Positions 44,351 to 53,206 of a stretch of DNA of 64,000 nucleotides are shown piece after piece. Within the stretch, counting starts at the first letter, position 1; each line of letters begins with the position of its first letter. This DNA is from Pseudoalteromonas sp. NC201 (GTDB taxonomy: Bacteria > Pseudomonadota > Gammaproteobacteria > Enterobacterales > Alteromonadaceae): the NCBI RefSeq assembly GCF_002850255.1, contig NZ_CP022523.1:434001-498000 (forward strand). The letters run 5' to 3'. The position numbers and the translations under genes are program-made. A model generated the notes under the pieces. It ran no database searches. It worked only from the letters and a program-made list of their open reading frames with translations, and had not been told where the DNA came from.

Positions 44351-44968
44351 CTAGGCTAAGTAGCGGTGTCTTCTTATGTCTAGCGTGTACAGCGCATCCA
44401 CTAACTCCGCAAAGTGACTAATGACAACATCTGCTTGCTCTGCGTAGTGAGGTTTGTCATTAGGGGCAAACAAGCATGACGGCATGTTGGCGTTATGTGC
44501 CGCCTCTATATCGTAGAGGTAATCGCCAACATAAACACATTGATAAGGTGGCACTTGCCAGGTCTGAGCAACTTGCAGCAGCGCGGCTGGGTCTGGCTTG
44601 GCTGGCGCATCGTCCCTCGTTAAAATCAATGGAATTGGCAATCCCGCTGTTTTAAGCTTCAATCGCGCCGCTTTTGCAAAGTTTCTGGTCACAACGGCAA
44701 GCGGGACCCCCATTCTCGAAAGGTGCGCAACAGACTCCTTAACCCCAGGAATAACTTCACAGTGCTGTGCGTCACATAATTCATGTTGGTGGACGATGTT
44801 CATAGCCTCTTCGCGCATGTAAGGTGAAGGCAATGTACTGATAAAACTGAGTAAGTCTTGCCCTACCGGACAGCCAATTTGCGCCCGAATAAGTGAGAAG
44901 TCGAGTTCAGATGTCACTAGTGTGCCATCTAGGTCAAAAATAATGCCTTTAACCGGTATCCTATCCAT
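44351..44968 (-). CDS. HAD-superfamily hydrolase (phosphoglycolate-phosphatase-like)
   Basis: 205 residues from the ATG at 44968 (AAAGGA upstream). Motif I FDLDGTLVTSELDF, then GVPLAVVTRNFA (motif II), DDAPAKPDPAALLQVA (lysine) and CVYVGDYLYDIEAAHNANM (motif IV acidic pair). It is a Gph-like phosphatase with a small helical cap; substrate not determinable. Unlike the other HAD gene in the window, it has no obvious regulator. Confidence 0.85.
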   Translation of the reverse strand: MDRIPVKGIIFDLDGTLVTSELDFSLIRAQIGCPVGQDLLSFISTLPSPYMREEAMNIVHQHELCDAQHCEVIPGVKESVAHLSRMGVPLAVVTRNFAKAARLKLKTAGLPIPLILTRDDAPAKPDPAALLQVAQTWQVPPYQCVYVGDYLYDIEAAHNANMPSCLFAPNDKPHYAEQADVVISHFAELVDALYTLDIRRHRYLA

Positions 44969-45077
44969 TTTTAATATCCTTTGGTTTCGCATGTGTACTG
45001 CGTAGCCCTACTTAAAGGTAGGTACGTAATTGAAGTTTGTAAAGATCAAGACGATGGAGTTTTGCTTTTGCGAGATG

Positions 45078-45112
45078 AGTGGCTCACTGATGGTAACGGT
45101 GAGCCACTTTTT
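45078..45112. terminator. Hairpin near the ybbP 3-prime end
   Basis: 10-bp stem AGTGGCTCAC/GTGAGCCACT followed by TTTTT in the plus direction. It is 15 bp beyond the stop of ybbP, which runs leftward, so it may shield or end that transcript. Confidence 0.5.
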
Positions 45113-45127
45113 AGTCTTTTCGAAGTT

Positions 45128-47629
45128 TTATGCGAGTTTGCGTAGTAGCCCTTGCGTGTTTTGTTTCATGGTGTTCGCCACCATAAAGTAACCAATCACA
45201 GCGACGAATGTTGCGCCAGTTGCAGGCCCTAATAGCCAAATATAGGGGTGCAAACGGCCATCCACATCGAATGTTTGAACTTGGATCACCAACAGTGCAA
45301 TGTCACTGACCACGGCAGCTACCAGTCCTGCTAATCCGCCAAGTAATAAAAATTCATAAAGCGTGGCGAGTTTTATCAAACGACCTTTGGCACCGAGTGT
45401 GCGCAAGATAACGATTTCCTGCATACGTTCGGCAAGGCTTGCCTGAACCTGAGAAATGAGCACCAAAGAACCGCTGATAAGCACGATACTAAGTACAAAG
45501 CTAATCGCCAGTGAGACTTGAGAAATCATCGATTGTGCCTGTTTGAGCTGGCTCTGAATGTCGATCATACTAATTGTTGGATATGCTTTCAAAAACTGAC
45601 TAATAACCTTAGTGTCTGCTATTTCAAGCTTGGCGGCAGTAAAGTAAGTCACAGGGAATTGGCCGGCGATTTTATCGTTGAATATCATCACAAAGTTAGG
45701 TTTCAGCGAGCCCCAATTGACACTACGTAAACTCGTCACTTTGGCTTCAATTGTTTGACTATTGATTAGGAAGCTAAGCGTGTCCCCCACTTTTATCCCT
45801 ACCCGCTCGGCAAGCCCTTGAGCGACGGAAACTTGAAGCGCATCAGAGTCATCAAACCACTCGCCATCGACTACTTCATTACCCGCTGGCAATTCATCTA
45901 ACCAAGTAAGATTGAGCTCGCGCCCTACCCCATCACGTGCATCTTCGTCTTTTTCTTCACCCTCTTGCAGTGAGACCCTGCGTGCAAACTCTTCGCCATT
46001 TAGCGCATTTACACGACCCAAAAAGACGGGATAAAAATGTTCATGCTTGATGCCACTTTCATCAAGTTTGCTTTGCATTGGCTGAATTTCTTGTTCCATT
46101 ATATTGATAAAAAATGCATTGGGTGCGTCTTCAGGCACTTGCATCTGCCAATCTGAGATCATGTCATTTTTCAGCACCACTAAAAACAACATTAATTTGA
46201 TAGCAAGAGCAAAGCTAATAAGCTGTACCGCATTTGCATTGGCACGTTTTTGCAGTGTGGCAATGGCAAGAGACCAACTTGAGCCCGGACTCAACCCTAG
46301 TTTTCTGCCCGCTGAAAATAATAGTCGTGAGATCACGTATAGCACGGCCATGAGTAGCAAGGTTGCGCCGAATAAAATCGCGGTGATCTTAATATCGCGA
46401 CTAAATAGCCACATTAACCCGAAAATTGTTAATACTGAAAGCGCCATATGAATTCGACTAATCGCGATGGTGTCTCCAAGGTTGCGTCTTAGGACGCGCA
46501 GCGGCGGGATATCAAATAAATCTAATAGTGGTTTTAATGAAAACATCATTGCGCATACCACACCCACGGCAATGCTCAACAGCCAAGGCCTAAACCCTGC
46601 TTCAGGCAGGGCCGTATCCATAAAGTTAATCAGGTAAGCGGCCCCAACACTTTGCAGCCCGTAACCGATAGCAAGACCGACTACAACGGAAAAAAAGGTC
46701 ACTAAAGAAAGGTGTAAAAGATAAATACGGCGGATGGTTTTGCGACTACCTCCGAGCGTTTTCATCATGGCGACGGGATCATATTGGCGCTCACAGTAGC
46801 GCTTTGCAGAAACCGCCATCGCTACGGCAGCGAGCATGATCCCAAATAGTCCAGCAAGGAGCAAAAAGCTCTCTGAGCGAGCTAAGTTTTCACCTAAAGG
46901 TGATTGCCTATCTTTTATTCCCTGCCAAGATTGGTTGCTTTTGAGTTGTGGCTTGAGCCAAGTGTAGTACTCTCCCAGCTGCTGCTCTGAGCCCGAAAAT
47001 AATAGTCGGTAGAATACTCGGCTCCCGGGTTGAATGGCTTTAGTCACCGCAATATCATCATGATTAATAAGGACGCGTTTGTTCCCCGCCAGCGAGAAGA
47101 AAGGGGCATCAGGCTCGCTAATAAGCACCTTACTCACGGTAAACTGCCCTGCCCCTATTTCTACCACATCGCCAATTTTAAGGCCAAGGGAATAAAACAA
47201 GCCTTCGCTGAGCCATACATTGCCCTTTTTCGGAGCGGCTTGAACTTGGTAATTCTCGCCATTAAGGCTATCTCTTAAAGTAAGTTTACCTCTAAGTGGA
47301 TATGTATCTGTCACCGCTTTTAGCGCGCCAAGTATTAACTCATCGTTGGCAAATAACATCGAGTCAAAATACACTTGCTTGGCGGTATTTAAGCCAAACT
47401 CTCGTGCTGTGGTCAGTACTCGGTCGTCGAAATCATGGTTGCTCGAAAGCCGCCTGTCAGCAGCGATAAAGTCTGCGGATTTTTGTTCTAGATTCAAACG
47501 GATCCGCTCGGTAATGGAAGACAAGCTAAACACAGTCAATACTGCAAGCGCAATTGCAGCTAGGATGATGGTGAGCTCGCCTCGTCTAAATTCCCTAGAG
47601 AATAAAGTAAGTGCTAACTTAAACCACAT
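45128..47629 (-). CDS. ybbP: ABC transporter permease, FtsX-like (YbbP type)
   Basis: 833 residues (E. coli YbbP about 800). N-terminal helix, large periplasmic domain (RIRLNLEQKSADFIAADRRLSSNHDF), then membrane helices around residues 250-480, a second periplasmic domain, and C-terminal helices. FtsX/MacB-type permease motifs: VAMMKTLGGSRKTIRRIYLLHL and IVILRTLGAKGRLIKLATLYEF. It overlaps the start-side end of the ATPase gene by 11 bp. The pair is conserved as YbbA/YbbP next to tesA and is thought to act on lipid or envelope substrates, not yet defined. Confidence 0.85.
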   Translation of the reverse strand: MWFKLALTLFSREFRRGELTIILAAIALAVLTVFSLSSITERIRLNLEQKSADFIAADRRLSSNHDFDDRVLTTAREFGLNTAKQVYFDSMLFANDELILGALKAVTDTYPLRGKLTLRDSLNGENYQVQAAPKKGNVWLSEGLFYSLGLKIGDVVEIGAGQFTVSKVLISEPDAPFFSLAGNKRVLINHDDIAVTKAIQPGSRVFYRLLFSGSEQQLGEYYTWLKPQLKSNQSWQGIKDRQSPLGENLARSESFLLLAGLFGIMLAAVAMAVSAKRYCERQYDPVAMMKTLGGSRKTIRRIYLLHLSLVTFFSVVVGLAIGYGLQSVGAAYLINFMDTALPEAGFRPWLLSIAVGVVCAMMFSLKPLLDLFDIPPLRVLRRNLGDTIAISRIHMALSVLTIFGLMWLFSRDIKITAILFGATLLLMAVLYVISRLLFSAGRKLGLSPGSSWSLAIATLQKRANANAVQLISFALAIKLMLFLVVLKNDMISDWQMQVPEDAPNAFFINIMEQEIQPMQSKLDESGIKHEHFYPVFLGRVNALNGEEFARRVSLQEGEEKDEDARDGVGRELNLTWLDELPAGNEVVDGEWFDDSDALQVSVAQGLAERVGIKVGDTLSFLINSQTIEAKVTSLRSVNWGSLKPNFVMIFNDKIAGQFPVTYFTAAKLEIADTKVISQFLKAYPTISMIDIQSQLKQAQSMISQVSLAISFVLSIVLISGSLVLISQVQASLAERMQEIVILRTLGAKGRLIKLATLYEFLLLGGLAGLVAAVVSDIALLVIQVQTFDVDGRLHPYIWLLGPATGATFVAVIGYFMVANTMKQNTQGLLRKLA

Positions 47630-48332
47630 TGACGGCCGCTCCTTGTTTTATTACTTCTAGTTTTCCAGCTTCAATATGAATAATGCGATCACACTGTTGA
47701 GCGAGTTGCTCATCATGGGTAACAAGCACCAAAGTGGTGCCATTCTCTTTGTTTAGGTCAAACAGTAAACGCTCGATAAGATGGCCGTTTTTACTGTCTA
47801 AATTGGCCGATGGCTCGTCGGCGAATAAGATCTTGGGCTTGCCAACAAAGGCTCTGGCGATGGCTACTCGTTGCTGTTCGCCACCCGAAAGTTGTGAAGG
47901 ATAGTGCGTTAGACGATGGGACAAGCCGACCTTTTCTAATAACTCTGTCGCTTGATTTTTTGCACCTTTGTCCCCAGCTAATTCAGCAGGAAGCATCACA
48001 TTTTCAAGCGCCGTTAGGCTTTGCACTAGCATAAATGACTGAAATACGAAGCCGACTTTTTCTGCTCGCAGTTGAGCTCGAGCTTCTTCATCCATTTTTT
48101 GTAATGATTCGCCATCTAAATGAACTTCTCCTTTGGATGCGATATCTAAGCCGGCAAGCAAACTAAGTAAGGTTGACTTACCAGAGCCAGAAGCGCCAAC
48201 GATTGCCACGGACTCACCTGACTTGACAGTGAAATCGATATCACTAAGGATAGTGAGATTACCTTCGACGGTAGAGACCTGTTTAGTAAGGCCTTTTACT
48301 TGGATCATATTTAACTGAGAAAGCACTGACAT
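47619..48332 (-). CDS. ybbA: ABC transporter ATPase (YbbA type)
   Basis: 237 residues, a lipoprotein-release/MacB-like ATPase. Walker A GASGSGKS, Q-loop FVFQSFM, signature LSGGEQQR, Walker B ILFADEPSANLD, H-loop THDEQ. The ATG at 48332 overlaps the tesA start codon on the other strand (CATG). TTTAGGAAA lies about 11 bases upstream. An alternative start (48308) would open a 22-bp gap but lacks a ribosome site. The ATPase partners with YbbP. Conserved head-to-head with tesA. Confidence 0.85.
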   Translation of the reverse strand: MSVLSQLNMIQVKGLTKQVSTVEGNLTILSDIDFTVKSGESVAIVGASGSGKSTLLSLLAGLDIASKGEVHLDGESLQKMDEEARAQLRAEKVGFVFQSFMLVQSLTALENVMLPAELAGDKGAKNQATELLEKVGLSHRLTHYPSQLSGGEQQRVAIARAFVGKPKILFADEPSANLDSKNGHLIERLLFDLNKENGTTLVLVTHDEQLAQQCDRIIHIEAGKLEVIKQGAAVNVV

Positions 48333-48951
48333 GAAGTACTATTTCCTAAAGTTGTTGTTCATACTTGTTATTGTAATGACGCCGTTAAGCGCAAATGCCA
48401 AGCAAAAACTCATGATAGTTGGTGATAGCTTAAGCGCCGCTTATGGCCTGAAACAAGATGATGGTTGGGTTAAATTGTTACAAAATAAATACGAAACAGA
48501 ACAAAATCCGATCGAAATTATCAATGTTAGCGTTAGCGGTCAAACAACAGGTAATGCTGTGGCAAAAATAAATCAGCAATTGAAAACGATTTCGCCTACT
48601 CATGTATTAATCGAATTGGGTGGTAATGATGGCCTACGCGGATTTCCTGTAAAAAGGTTAAAGGCAAATCTCACACTGCTGGTGCAATCTAGCCAACAAG
48701 CAGGCGCCAACGTTGCCGTAATGGAAATCCAAATCCCCCCTAATTTAGGTCCTCGCTATACCAGTATGTTTACCGAGAGCTACCAACAAGTGACAGAGCA
48801 AACCGGTAGCTACCTAATGCCCTACTTTATGCTAGAAGTGGCGGCCAAACCGGAATTAATGCAAAGCGATAACTTACACCCCAACAAAGAAGCGCAACCT
48901 CTAATCCGCGACTTTATGTATCAAGAAATCAATCAATGGCTGGAAAAATAA
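48331..48951 (+). CDS. tesA: Thioesterase I/arylesterase TesA
   Basis: 206 residues. Signal peptide MKYYFLKLLFILVIVMTPLSANA. SGNH-hydrolase fold: MIVGDSLSAAYG (catalytic Ser), VSVSGQTTGN (Gly), LIELGGNDGLRG (Asn) and DNLHPNKEAQ (Asp/His). It hydrolyses acyl-CoA or ester bonds in the periplasm. Its start codon shares two bases with that of ybbA, so both promoters must lie inside the opposite gene. Confidence 0.92.
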   Translation: MKYYFLKLLFILVIVMTPLSANAKQKLMIVGDSLSAAYGLKQDDGWVKLLQNKYETEQNPIEIINVSVSGQTTGNAVAKINQQLKTISPTHVLIELGGNDGLRGFPVKRLKANLTLLVQSSQQAGANVAVMEIQIPPNLGPRYTSMFTESYQQVTEQTGSYLMPYFMLEVAAKPELMQSDNLHPNKEAQPLIRDFMYQEINQWLEK

Positions 48952-48964
48952 GCATACAAAGCAC

Positions 48965-48991
48965 AAAAAAACCCGCTAAGAGCGCGGGTTT
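48965..48991 (-). terminator. Terminator after the metalloprotease gene
   Basis: Stem AAACCCGC/GCGGGTTT with an adjacent A-run that reads as a T-run on the minus strand. Oriented to stop transcripts of the protease operon. Confidence 0.8.
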
Positions 48992-49052
48992 GGGTGTGTT
49001 TTAGTTTGAAACTTTAACTTATTGCAGTAGTGCTTAATTAACTACATTGCGA

Positions 49053-49793
49053 TTACTTGAAGTTTGCGATACTCGTTTTAGTCGCATCTACCGTTTTCCA
49101 AGCATATGATTGACCAACTACACCATAAGGCACGCCGCCAAGAGACCAGTTCGGGTTAGCAAAGTAGTCGTATTGTGTTGCATTACCAAATACATGTGGA
49201 TAAGCCATGATACTAGCGAAGTTGTCTTGTACACCGTGGCCCATGCCATCAACGTATACACCACCGCTGGTGTCACCTTGTTTGCGTGAATGCGCTAGAC
49301 CTTGGTTGTGACCAAGCTCATGTACAAAGGTTGTTGCACCACAATCGATACCTGTAATGCTGAACATACGGTTGCTCATGCTTGAATATAGGTTGCCATT
49401 GCTACCTTGACCTACCCAAGCTAGACCACATGTGATGTAGTTACCATTGCGCTCACCTGTACCAAGTACCGCAACCATATCTGCACGCCAAGTATTACGA
49501 AGGTTAGCTACATAGCTACTGTTAGTCACAGAATCTAACCAAGCACTCGTTGGTGTGATGTTGTAGTTACCTAAGTTTTGTGTACCTGCAAGACGTAGTT
49601 GCAGATCGATGCCATTTTGGCTGTAAACTTGGTTTGTAAACGCAATCAGCTGATTGATTTTAGTATTAATGTTTGACGTAGCAGCCGCAGATTGATCGGT
49701 ATAAAGAATGCCGATATCGACGGTTACTGCTGATGCGCTTGCAGATAGAGCGAGTGCCGTTGCCAGCGATGCTGCCTTTACTGTTGTTTTCAT
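49053..49793 (-). CDS. Secreted zinc metalloprotease (metzincin, reprolysin-like)
   Basis: 246 residues. Signal peptide to about residue 22 (ALALSASASA). The zinc-binding HELGHNQGLAH spans 158-168 with a downstream Met-turn at SIMAYPH (Met196), the metzincin arrangement. Cys122 and Cys151 may form a disulfide. There is no visible propeptide domain: the mature part starts directly at VTVDIGILYTDQ. The upstream gene on the same strand encodes a candidate propeptide-like partner. The C-terminal half has few further domains, so it is a minimal catalytic unit. Confidence 0.9.
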   Translation of the reverse strand: MKTTVKAASLATALALSASASAVTVDIGILYTDQSAAATSNINTKINQLIAFTNQVYSQNGIDLQLRLAGTQNLGNYNITPTSAWLDSVTNSSYVANLRNTWRADMVAVLGTGERNGNYITCGLAWVGQGSNGNLYSSMSNRMFSITGIDCGATTFVHELGHNQGLAHSRKQGDTSGGVYVDGMGHGVQDNFASIMAYPHVFGNATQYDYFANPNWSLGGVPYGVVGQSYAWKTVDATKTSIANFK

Positions 49794-49809
49794 TGTTTTT
49801 CCTTTCTTT

Positions 49810-50511
49810 TTAGTTAACGTTACTTTTGGGTTGAAAAATATCTTTCTTCACAGAAACTGAGTTATGGTCTGTTTCGTCATGGCTATCATGCGGATGTAGT
49901 TCTTCTTCTTTGTGGGAGCGGTATAAGTCTCGCTTGGCAGCAATCCAGCCAAATTGATCTTTTGATTCAAATACATAGTTGCCACTTGGGGCGGTAAGTT
50001 GACCATATACGGCGTCTTTGCCTACGGTTAAAACGGTGGTATGGAAACGACCATCAGCACCGGTTACCTTACCAAAAACACTTTTATCGCCGTTTTCCGC
50101 TAAAGATATGCCTGTCACTTCTGCTACAAATGACTCTTGTGTTTGCGGAATTAACAATTCAAAGTTATCACCGCCTTCTAATTCTCTTAGTGTAGGTAAG
50201 TCAAACTCAATATACGCTTCGTTGCTTAAATCTTGTGGTAAAACCTTTGCGGCTGAAAGCACTGCTTTTGCTTTATTTGATACCTTATTCACAGCGTAAA
50301 AGTCGTTGCCCTTTTGTATTGGCGTCGCTGTAGGGGTGACCTGCTCAGGGCTCGATTCAAGCGTCTCATGCTTTGGAGTTGCCTGGTTATCAGTTTCTAA
50401 GTTGTGTGAAGCTTGAATTAAATTTACCTGTGAAGGTTGAGCTTCTGGCATCATTTTCCAAAAGGCAATTCCAATAAAACCAATAAGTAATGCAACAATG
50501 AGCACTCGCAT
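49810..50511 (-). CDS. Membrane-anchored propeptide-like partner of the metzincin (predicted)
   Basis: 233 residues. N-terminal hydrophobic helix at 3-20, then a linker rich in T, P and Q. A beta-rich domain at about 90-205 (LRELEGGDNFELLIPQTQESFVAEVTGISLAENGDKSVFGKVTGADGRFHTTVLTVGKDAVYGQLTAPSGNYVFESKDQFGWIAAK) looks like the propeptide region that precedes M12/reprolysin-like catalytic domains in other marine proteases. The C-terminal tail HPHDSHDETDH is histidine/aspartate rich and could bind zinc. It lies 16 bp upstream of the protease gene on the same strand. Role as a trans-acting inhibitor or chaperone is inferred. Confidence 0.55.
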   Translation of the reverse strand: MRVLIVALLIGFIGIAFWKMMPEAQPSQVNLIQASHNLETDNQATPKHETLESSPEQVTPTATPIQKGNDFYAVNKVSNKAKAVLSAAKVLPQDLSNEAYIEFDLPTLRELEGGDNFELLIPQTQESFVAEVTGISLAENGDKSVFGKVTGADGRFHTTVLTVGKDAVYGQLTAPSGNYVFESKDQFGWIAAKRDLYRSHKEEELHPHDSHDETDHNSVSVKKDIFQPKSNVN

Positions 50512-50845
50512 AATTCACCACGATGACGTTAATAAGTAGTGAAATACTATTCATGATGCGGTCTTCTTATCAACTTTTAATTTACTGAATGTTTTCATTG
50601 TTGATGGTTAAAATTAAATATCTTCATGATATATATGTATAAATGTCATTAACAAATCTTTACAATGTGAGCGTGTTAAGTGTGTTATGGCTTGTAATTG
50701 TCAAGCTAATGTAATCAAAGTGTGCTGTTTCAAAGTGTTTGATTGGATTAGCTTTATTTTTTGAAATAGCTGATAGTTTTATTATTTTTTGTCTGAAATA
50801 ATGGTATTTCAATTTAATCTTTTTGATCTTCATCGATATTTTTAT
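50512..50845. other. AT-rich gene-free region
   Basis: 334 bp with no supported ORF or repeat, between the acyltransferase gene's stop (50846) and the propeptide-like gene's start. It should contain the protease-operon promoter, but no clear -35/-10 pair was chosen. Confidence 0.45.
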
Positions 50846-51439
50846 TCATAGTCCTGATGCGTGTGCAGGGTATTTTGCCATTTGTTTTGAAAATTGTAGT
50901 TTGACTTGATTAAGTAACTGATCTTGCGTGAGCTCTGTTGTATTGTCGATCGCAGGCATAATAACAAAAGTTTTACTGCGGTAGTCTATTGCCATAGGCA
51001 CAATGGGGACTTCGGCGGATTGCGCAATGTAGATGAAGCCTTTTTTCCATTCTGGAGTGTATTTACGAGTTCCTTCTGGAGCTAAGCCCAAAATCAATTT
51101 GTCGCTGGCATTAAAAATATCGCGAACCTGCGTGACCATACCATGCGGTGTATCTCGCCTAACCGGAATTCCACCCCATTTGCGTAATAACCAGCCAAAT
51201 GGTGGGGTAAAAATGGTGTGCTTGCCTAAAAAGCGAATTTCAACATCAAGTGCAAGCTTGACAGCAATGCCAATAAAAAAGTCCCAGTTTGACGTATGCG
51301 GCGCGACGGCTGCTACAAACTTTTCTTCACTTGGGAAGGTGCCAGCTATCTTCCATCCCATCATCTTAAGCATCAAGCTACCAAGCTTTCGACCAATCGG
51401 GCTGTTTGAGCGTGGGATATTGGGTGGAATATTGATCAA
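50846..51439 (-). CDS. Lysophospholipid acyltransferase-like protein
   Basis: 197 residues. Acyltransferase motif I HTSNWD (HX4D) and motif III APEGTRKYTPEWKKG, typical of PlsC-type enzymes that acylate glycerol-phosphate or related lipids at the membrane. FTPPFGWLLRKWGGIPVRRD is the intermediate motif. There is no strong transmembrane helix. It belongs to the short single-domain group of this family; substrate not determined. Confidence 0.83.
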   Translation of the reverse strand: MINIPPNIPRSNSPIGRKLGSLMLKMMGWKIAGTFPSEEKFVAAVAPHTSNWDFFIGIAVKLALDVEIRFLGKHTIFTPPFGWLLRKWGGIPVRRDTPHGMVTQVRDIFNASDKLILGLAPEGTRKYTPEWKKGFIYIAQSAEVPIVPMAIDYRSKTFVIMPAIDNTTELTQDQLLNQVKLQFSKQMAKYPAHASGL

Positions 51440-51501
51440 GGTAATGGCCTTCTTTATTTGTGTTATTTGTTGGTGGTGAATTCATTCTAGCTGAAAGTTC
51501 T

Positions 51502-51553
51502 AGGGCCTGTTGACCGTTGCTGCAAAAACAAACTTGAAAGATAAACAGGGCTT
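51502..51553. repeat. 52-bp deletion derivative of the 17-bp-TIR element
   Basis: Begins AGGGCCTGTTGACC and ends with AAAGATAAACAGGGCTT. It is the two ends of the elements at 21702 and 62889 joined with the inside lost (the inner TGCTGCAAAAACAAACTTG matches the right end). The remaining part of 51440-51718 shows nothing else. Confidence 0.8.
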
Positions 51554-51718
51554 AGGCACTAAGCGCTGGTGTGCGATGTTATCGTATAAAACGAATTACT
51601 GATTAGGCTGATAAATCTACAAAAAACTAGTAGATCCCTTACTTACACATACCAATCCCAAATTAATTAACCAAAGCCGATAATTCAAGTGTCAGTAGCT
51701 TATCACGCTGGACTGGGC

Positions 51719-52606
51719 CTAGTTGGGCGATATGCACTGGTGGATAGGTTGCCAAGTATATTTGGCGTTAAACAGGGTATCCCTTGTGTGACCACTCAAG
51801 TTTGGGTTTTGAAGTTTTAAAGCTTTCCTATCCCCAAATTTGGCTTTTGCAATGGCTTCACGAGTAATTGGATGATTGAAAAATAGTCTATCAAACGAGC
51901 CGTCTTCTATTGCTTTGTTGAGGCCATAGCTAAGGCGTTCTTTGAGTCGACTATTATTTTTATTGACGAAAAAGTACATAGCAGTGGGATAACAAAACGC
52001 GAACCTAGACTCTACTACTGTGCTATCCATGCTTTGTAACTCTGTCCATGGTTCGTGAAGTGCGCGAGGGAAGAGCTCAAAGCGTTTTTCTTCTAACATC
52101 TTTGGTAGCAAAGAAGCCATGCTAGTGACTACAACAAAGCCATTTTTTTCGTAGATTGAAGTATCGGGCCAGTCGATACCACTACCAAGCGTGAAACTCA
52201 TTAATTGGGCGGGAGAGTGAAGCAAAGAGAGTCTTTCTTCGGTATCTTTGTGGATGAGAAATAAACGCGCGCCCATCATTCCTTTTAGTAGCGGCACATA
52301 TACCGTCGCTAAACTCTTTTCTCTTTTGATGGATGTCATACTCCAGTGAACATCTAAAAGCTTCCCTTGCTCCAAAATTTCTAAGGTGCGTCCTTGAGGG
52401 GTATGATCGAAAGAGTTTTCACTGAGTTGGTAAGCGCCATATTTATCGCGGCTCTTATTTAGAGCCAGCCTTAATAACGCGATGTAGTAGTCTTGTTTTG
52501 GATCTGCAAATTCTTTAGAGATGTTATAGCGCACTAAATCGTTTGCACAGACGCTAAATGACGTCAGTAATATGCAGGTCAACACCAGCTTTATTGAGGC
52601 TATCAT
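51719..52606 (-). CDS. Periplasmic solute-binding-like protein
   Basis: 295 residues. Signal peptide MIASIKLVLTCILLTSFSVCA. Weak resemblance to the family 3 fold: IALLRLALNKSRDKYGAY, RTLEILEQGKLLDVHWSMTS and YGLNKAIEDGSFDRLFFNHP. It has no transporter neighbours, as with the similar orphan at 5442. Ligand unknown. Confidence 0.7.
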   Translation of the reverse strand: MIASIKLVLTCILLTSFSVCANDLVRYNISKEFADPKQDYYIALLRLALNKSRDKYGAYQLSENSFDHTPQGRTLEILEQGKLLDVHWSMTSIKREKSLATVYVPLLKGMMGARLFLIHKDTEERLSLLHSPAQLMSFTLGSGIDWPDTSIYEKNGFVVVTSMASLLPKMLEEKRFELFPRALHEPWTELQSMDSTVVESRFAFCYPTAMYFFVNKNNSRLKERLSYGLNKAIEDGSFDRLFFNHPITREAIAKAKFGDRKALKLQNPNLSGHTRDTLFNAKYTWQPIHQCISPN

Positions 52607-52670
52607 TCCTTTTCCTCATCGTGCATTAAAAAGTATTCTTTAACTTTAGCGCAGAACTTGAGTTGATAAA

Positions 52671-52696
52671 GTAAAAAAGGCACCGGAGTGCCTTTT
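52671..52696 (-). terminator. Terminator of the M1 peptidase/DUF6702 operon
   Basis: Stem AAAAGGCAC/GTGCCTTTT with a CGGA loop and an A-run on its left, giving a T-run for minus-strand transcripts. It lies 22 bp past the DUF6702 stop. Confidence 0.85.
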
Positions 52697-52717
52697 AACT
52701 TTAGCGAGTTAGATAAC

Positions 52718-53206
52718 CTAAAACGTGACGCTTAGCCAATCATCATTACCATCAAAGTGCAACGACCTGACTTTTCCTTTGCCTTCAAAGTTTACTAAAT
52801 TGACTTGTTCTGACCACACATCTCTGAGTGCATTATGGCGCATTTTAAGTTCATTTATTGGTGAGAACAGCGGTGTTTCTTGATATACCCAAAAAAATTG
52901 GCCATCAATTTCCGCACCAACCAAATTTAAGGGCAGCACTTTACCTGCGCCTGTTTTTAATTCAACGCGCTTACTGACATAATTCGCAAAGCTTACTCTA
53001 TCAGCAACATTGTTAAATATATCGGCATTGTGACTAAATAGGCTCTCTACCGCATGCTCAGTATCATGGAGATAGAATCTGTGCATGATTTCGATATTAC
53101 CACTGCGTTCGTTAAATAACACCGTGGTGACCGCTGCTTTTAATTGGTGCGCTTGACAAAGCGGTGAAATCAGCACAAATAAACAGGCTAAGCGCCAGGT
53201 TTTCAT
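52718..53206 (-). CDS. DUF6702 exported protein
   Basis: 162 residues. Signal peptide MKTWRLACLFVLISPLCQA, then HQLKAAVTTVLFNERSGNIEIMHRFYLHDTEHAVE, typical of DUF6702 proteins. It begins inside the last codon of the M1 peptidase gene (TAATG overlap) and is co-transcribed with it. The pairing with M1 peptidases is common in this group; function unknown. The histidine just after the cleavage site could bind metal. Confidence 0.75.
   Translation of the reverse strand: MKTWRLACLFVLISPLCQAHQLKAAVTTVLFNERSGNIEIMHRFYLHDTEHAVESLFSHNADIFNNVADRVSFANYVSKRVELKTGAGKVLPLNLVGAEIDGQFFWVYQETPLFSPINELKMRHNALRDVWSEQVNLVNFEGKGKVRSLHFDGNDDWLSVTF

Noticed and set aside
51719..52606. Possible complete ABC importer around the solute-binding-like gene
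   Set aside because: No permease or ATPase is adjacent; called an orphan binding-like protein.
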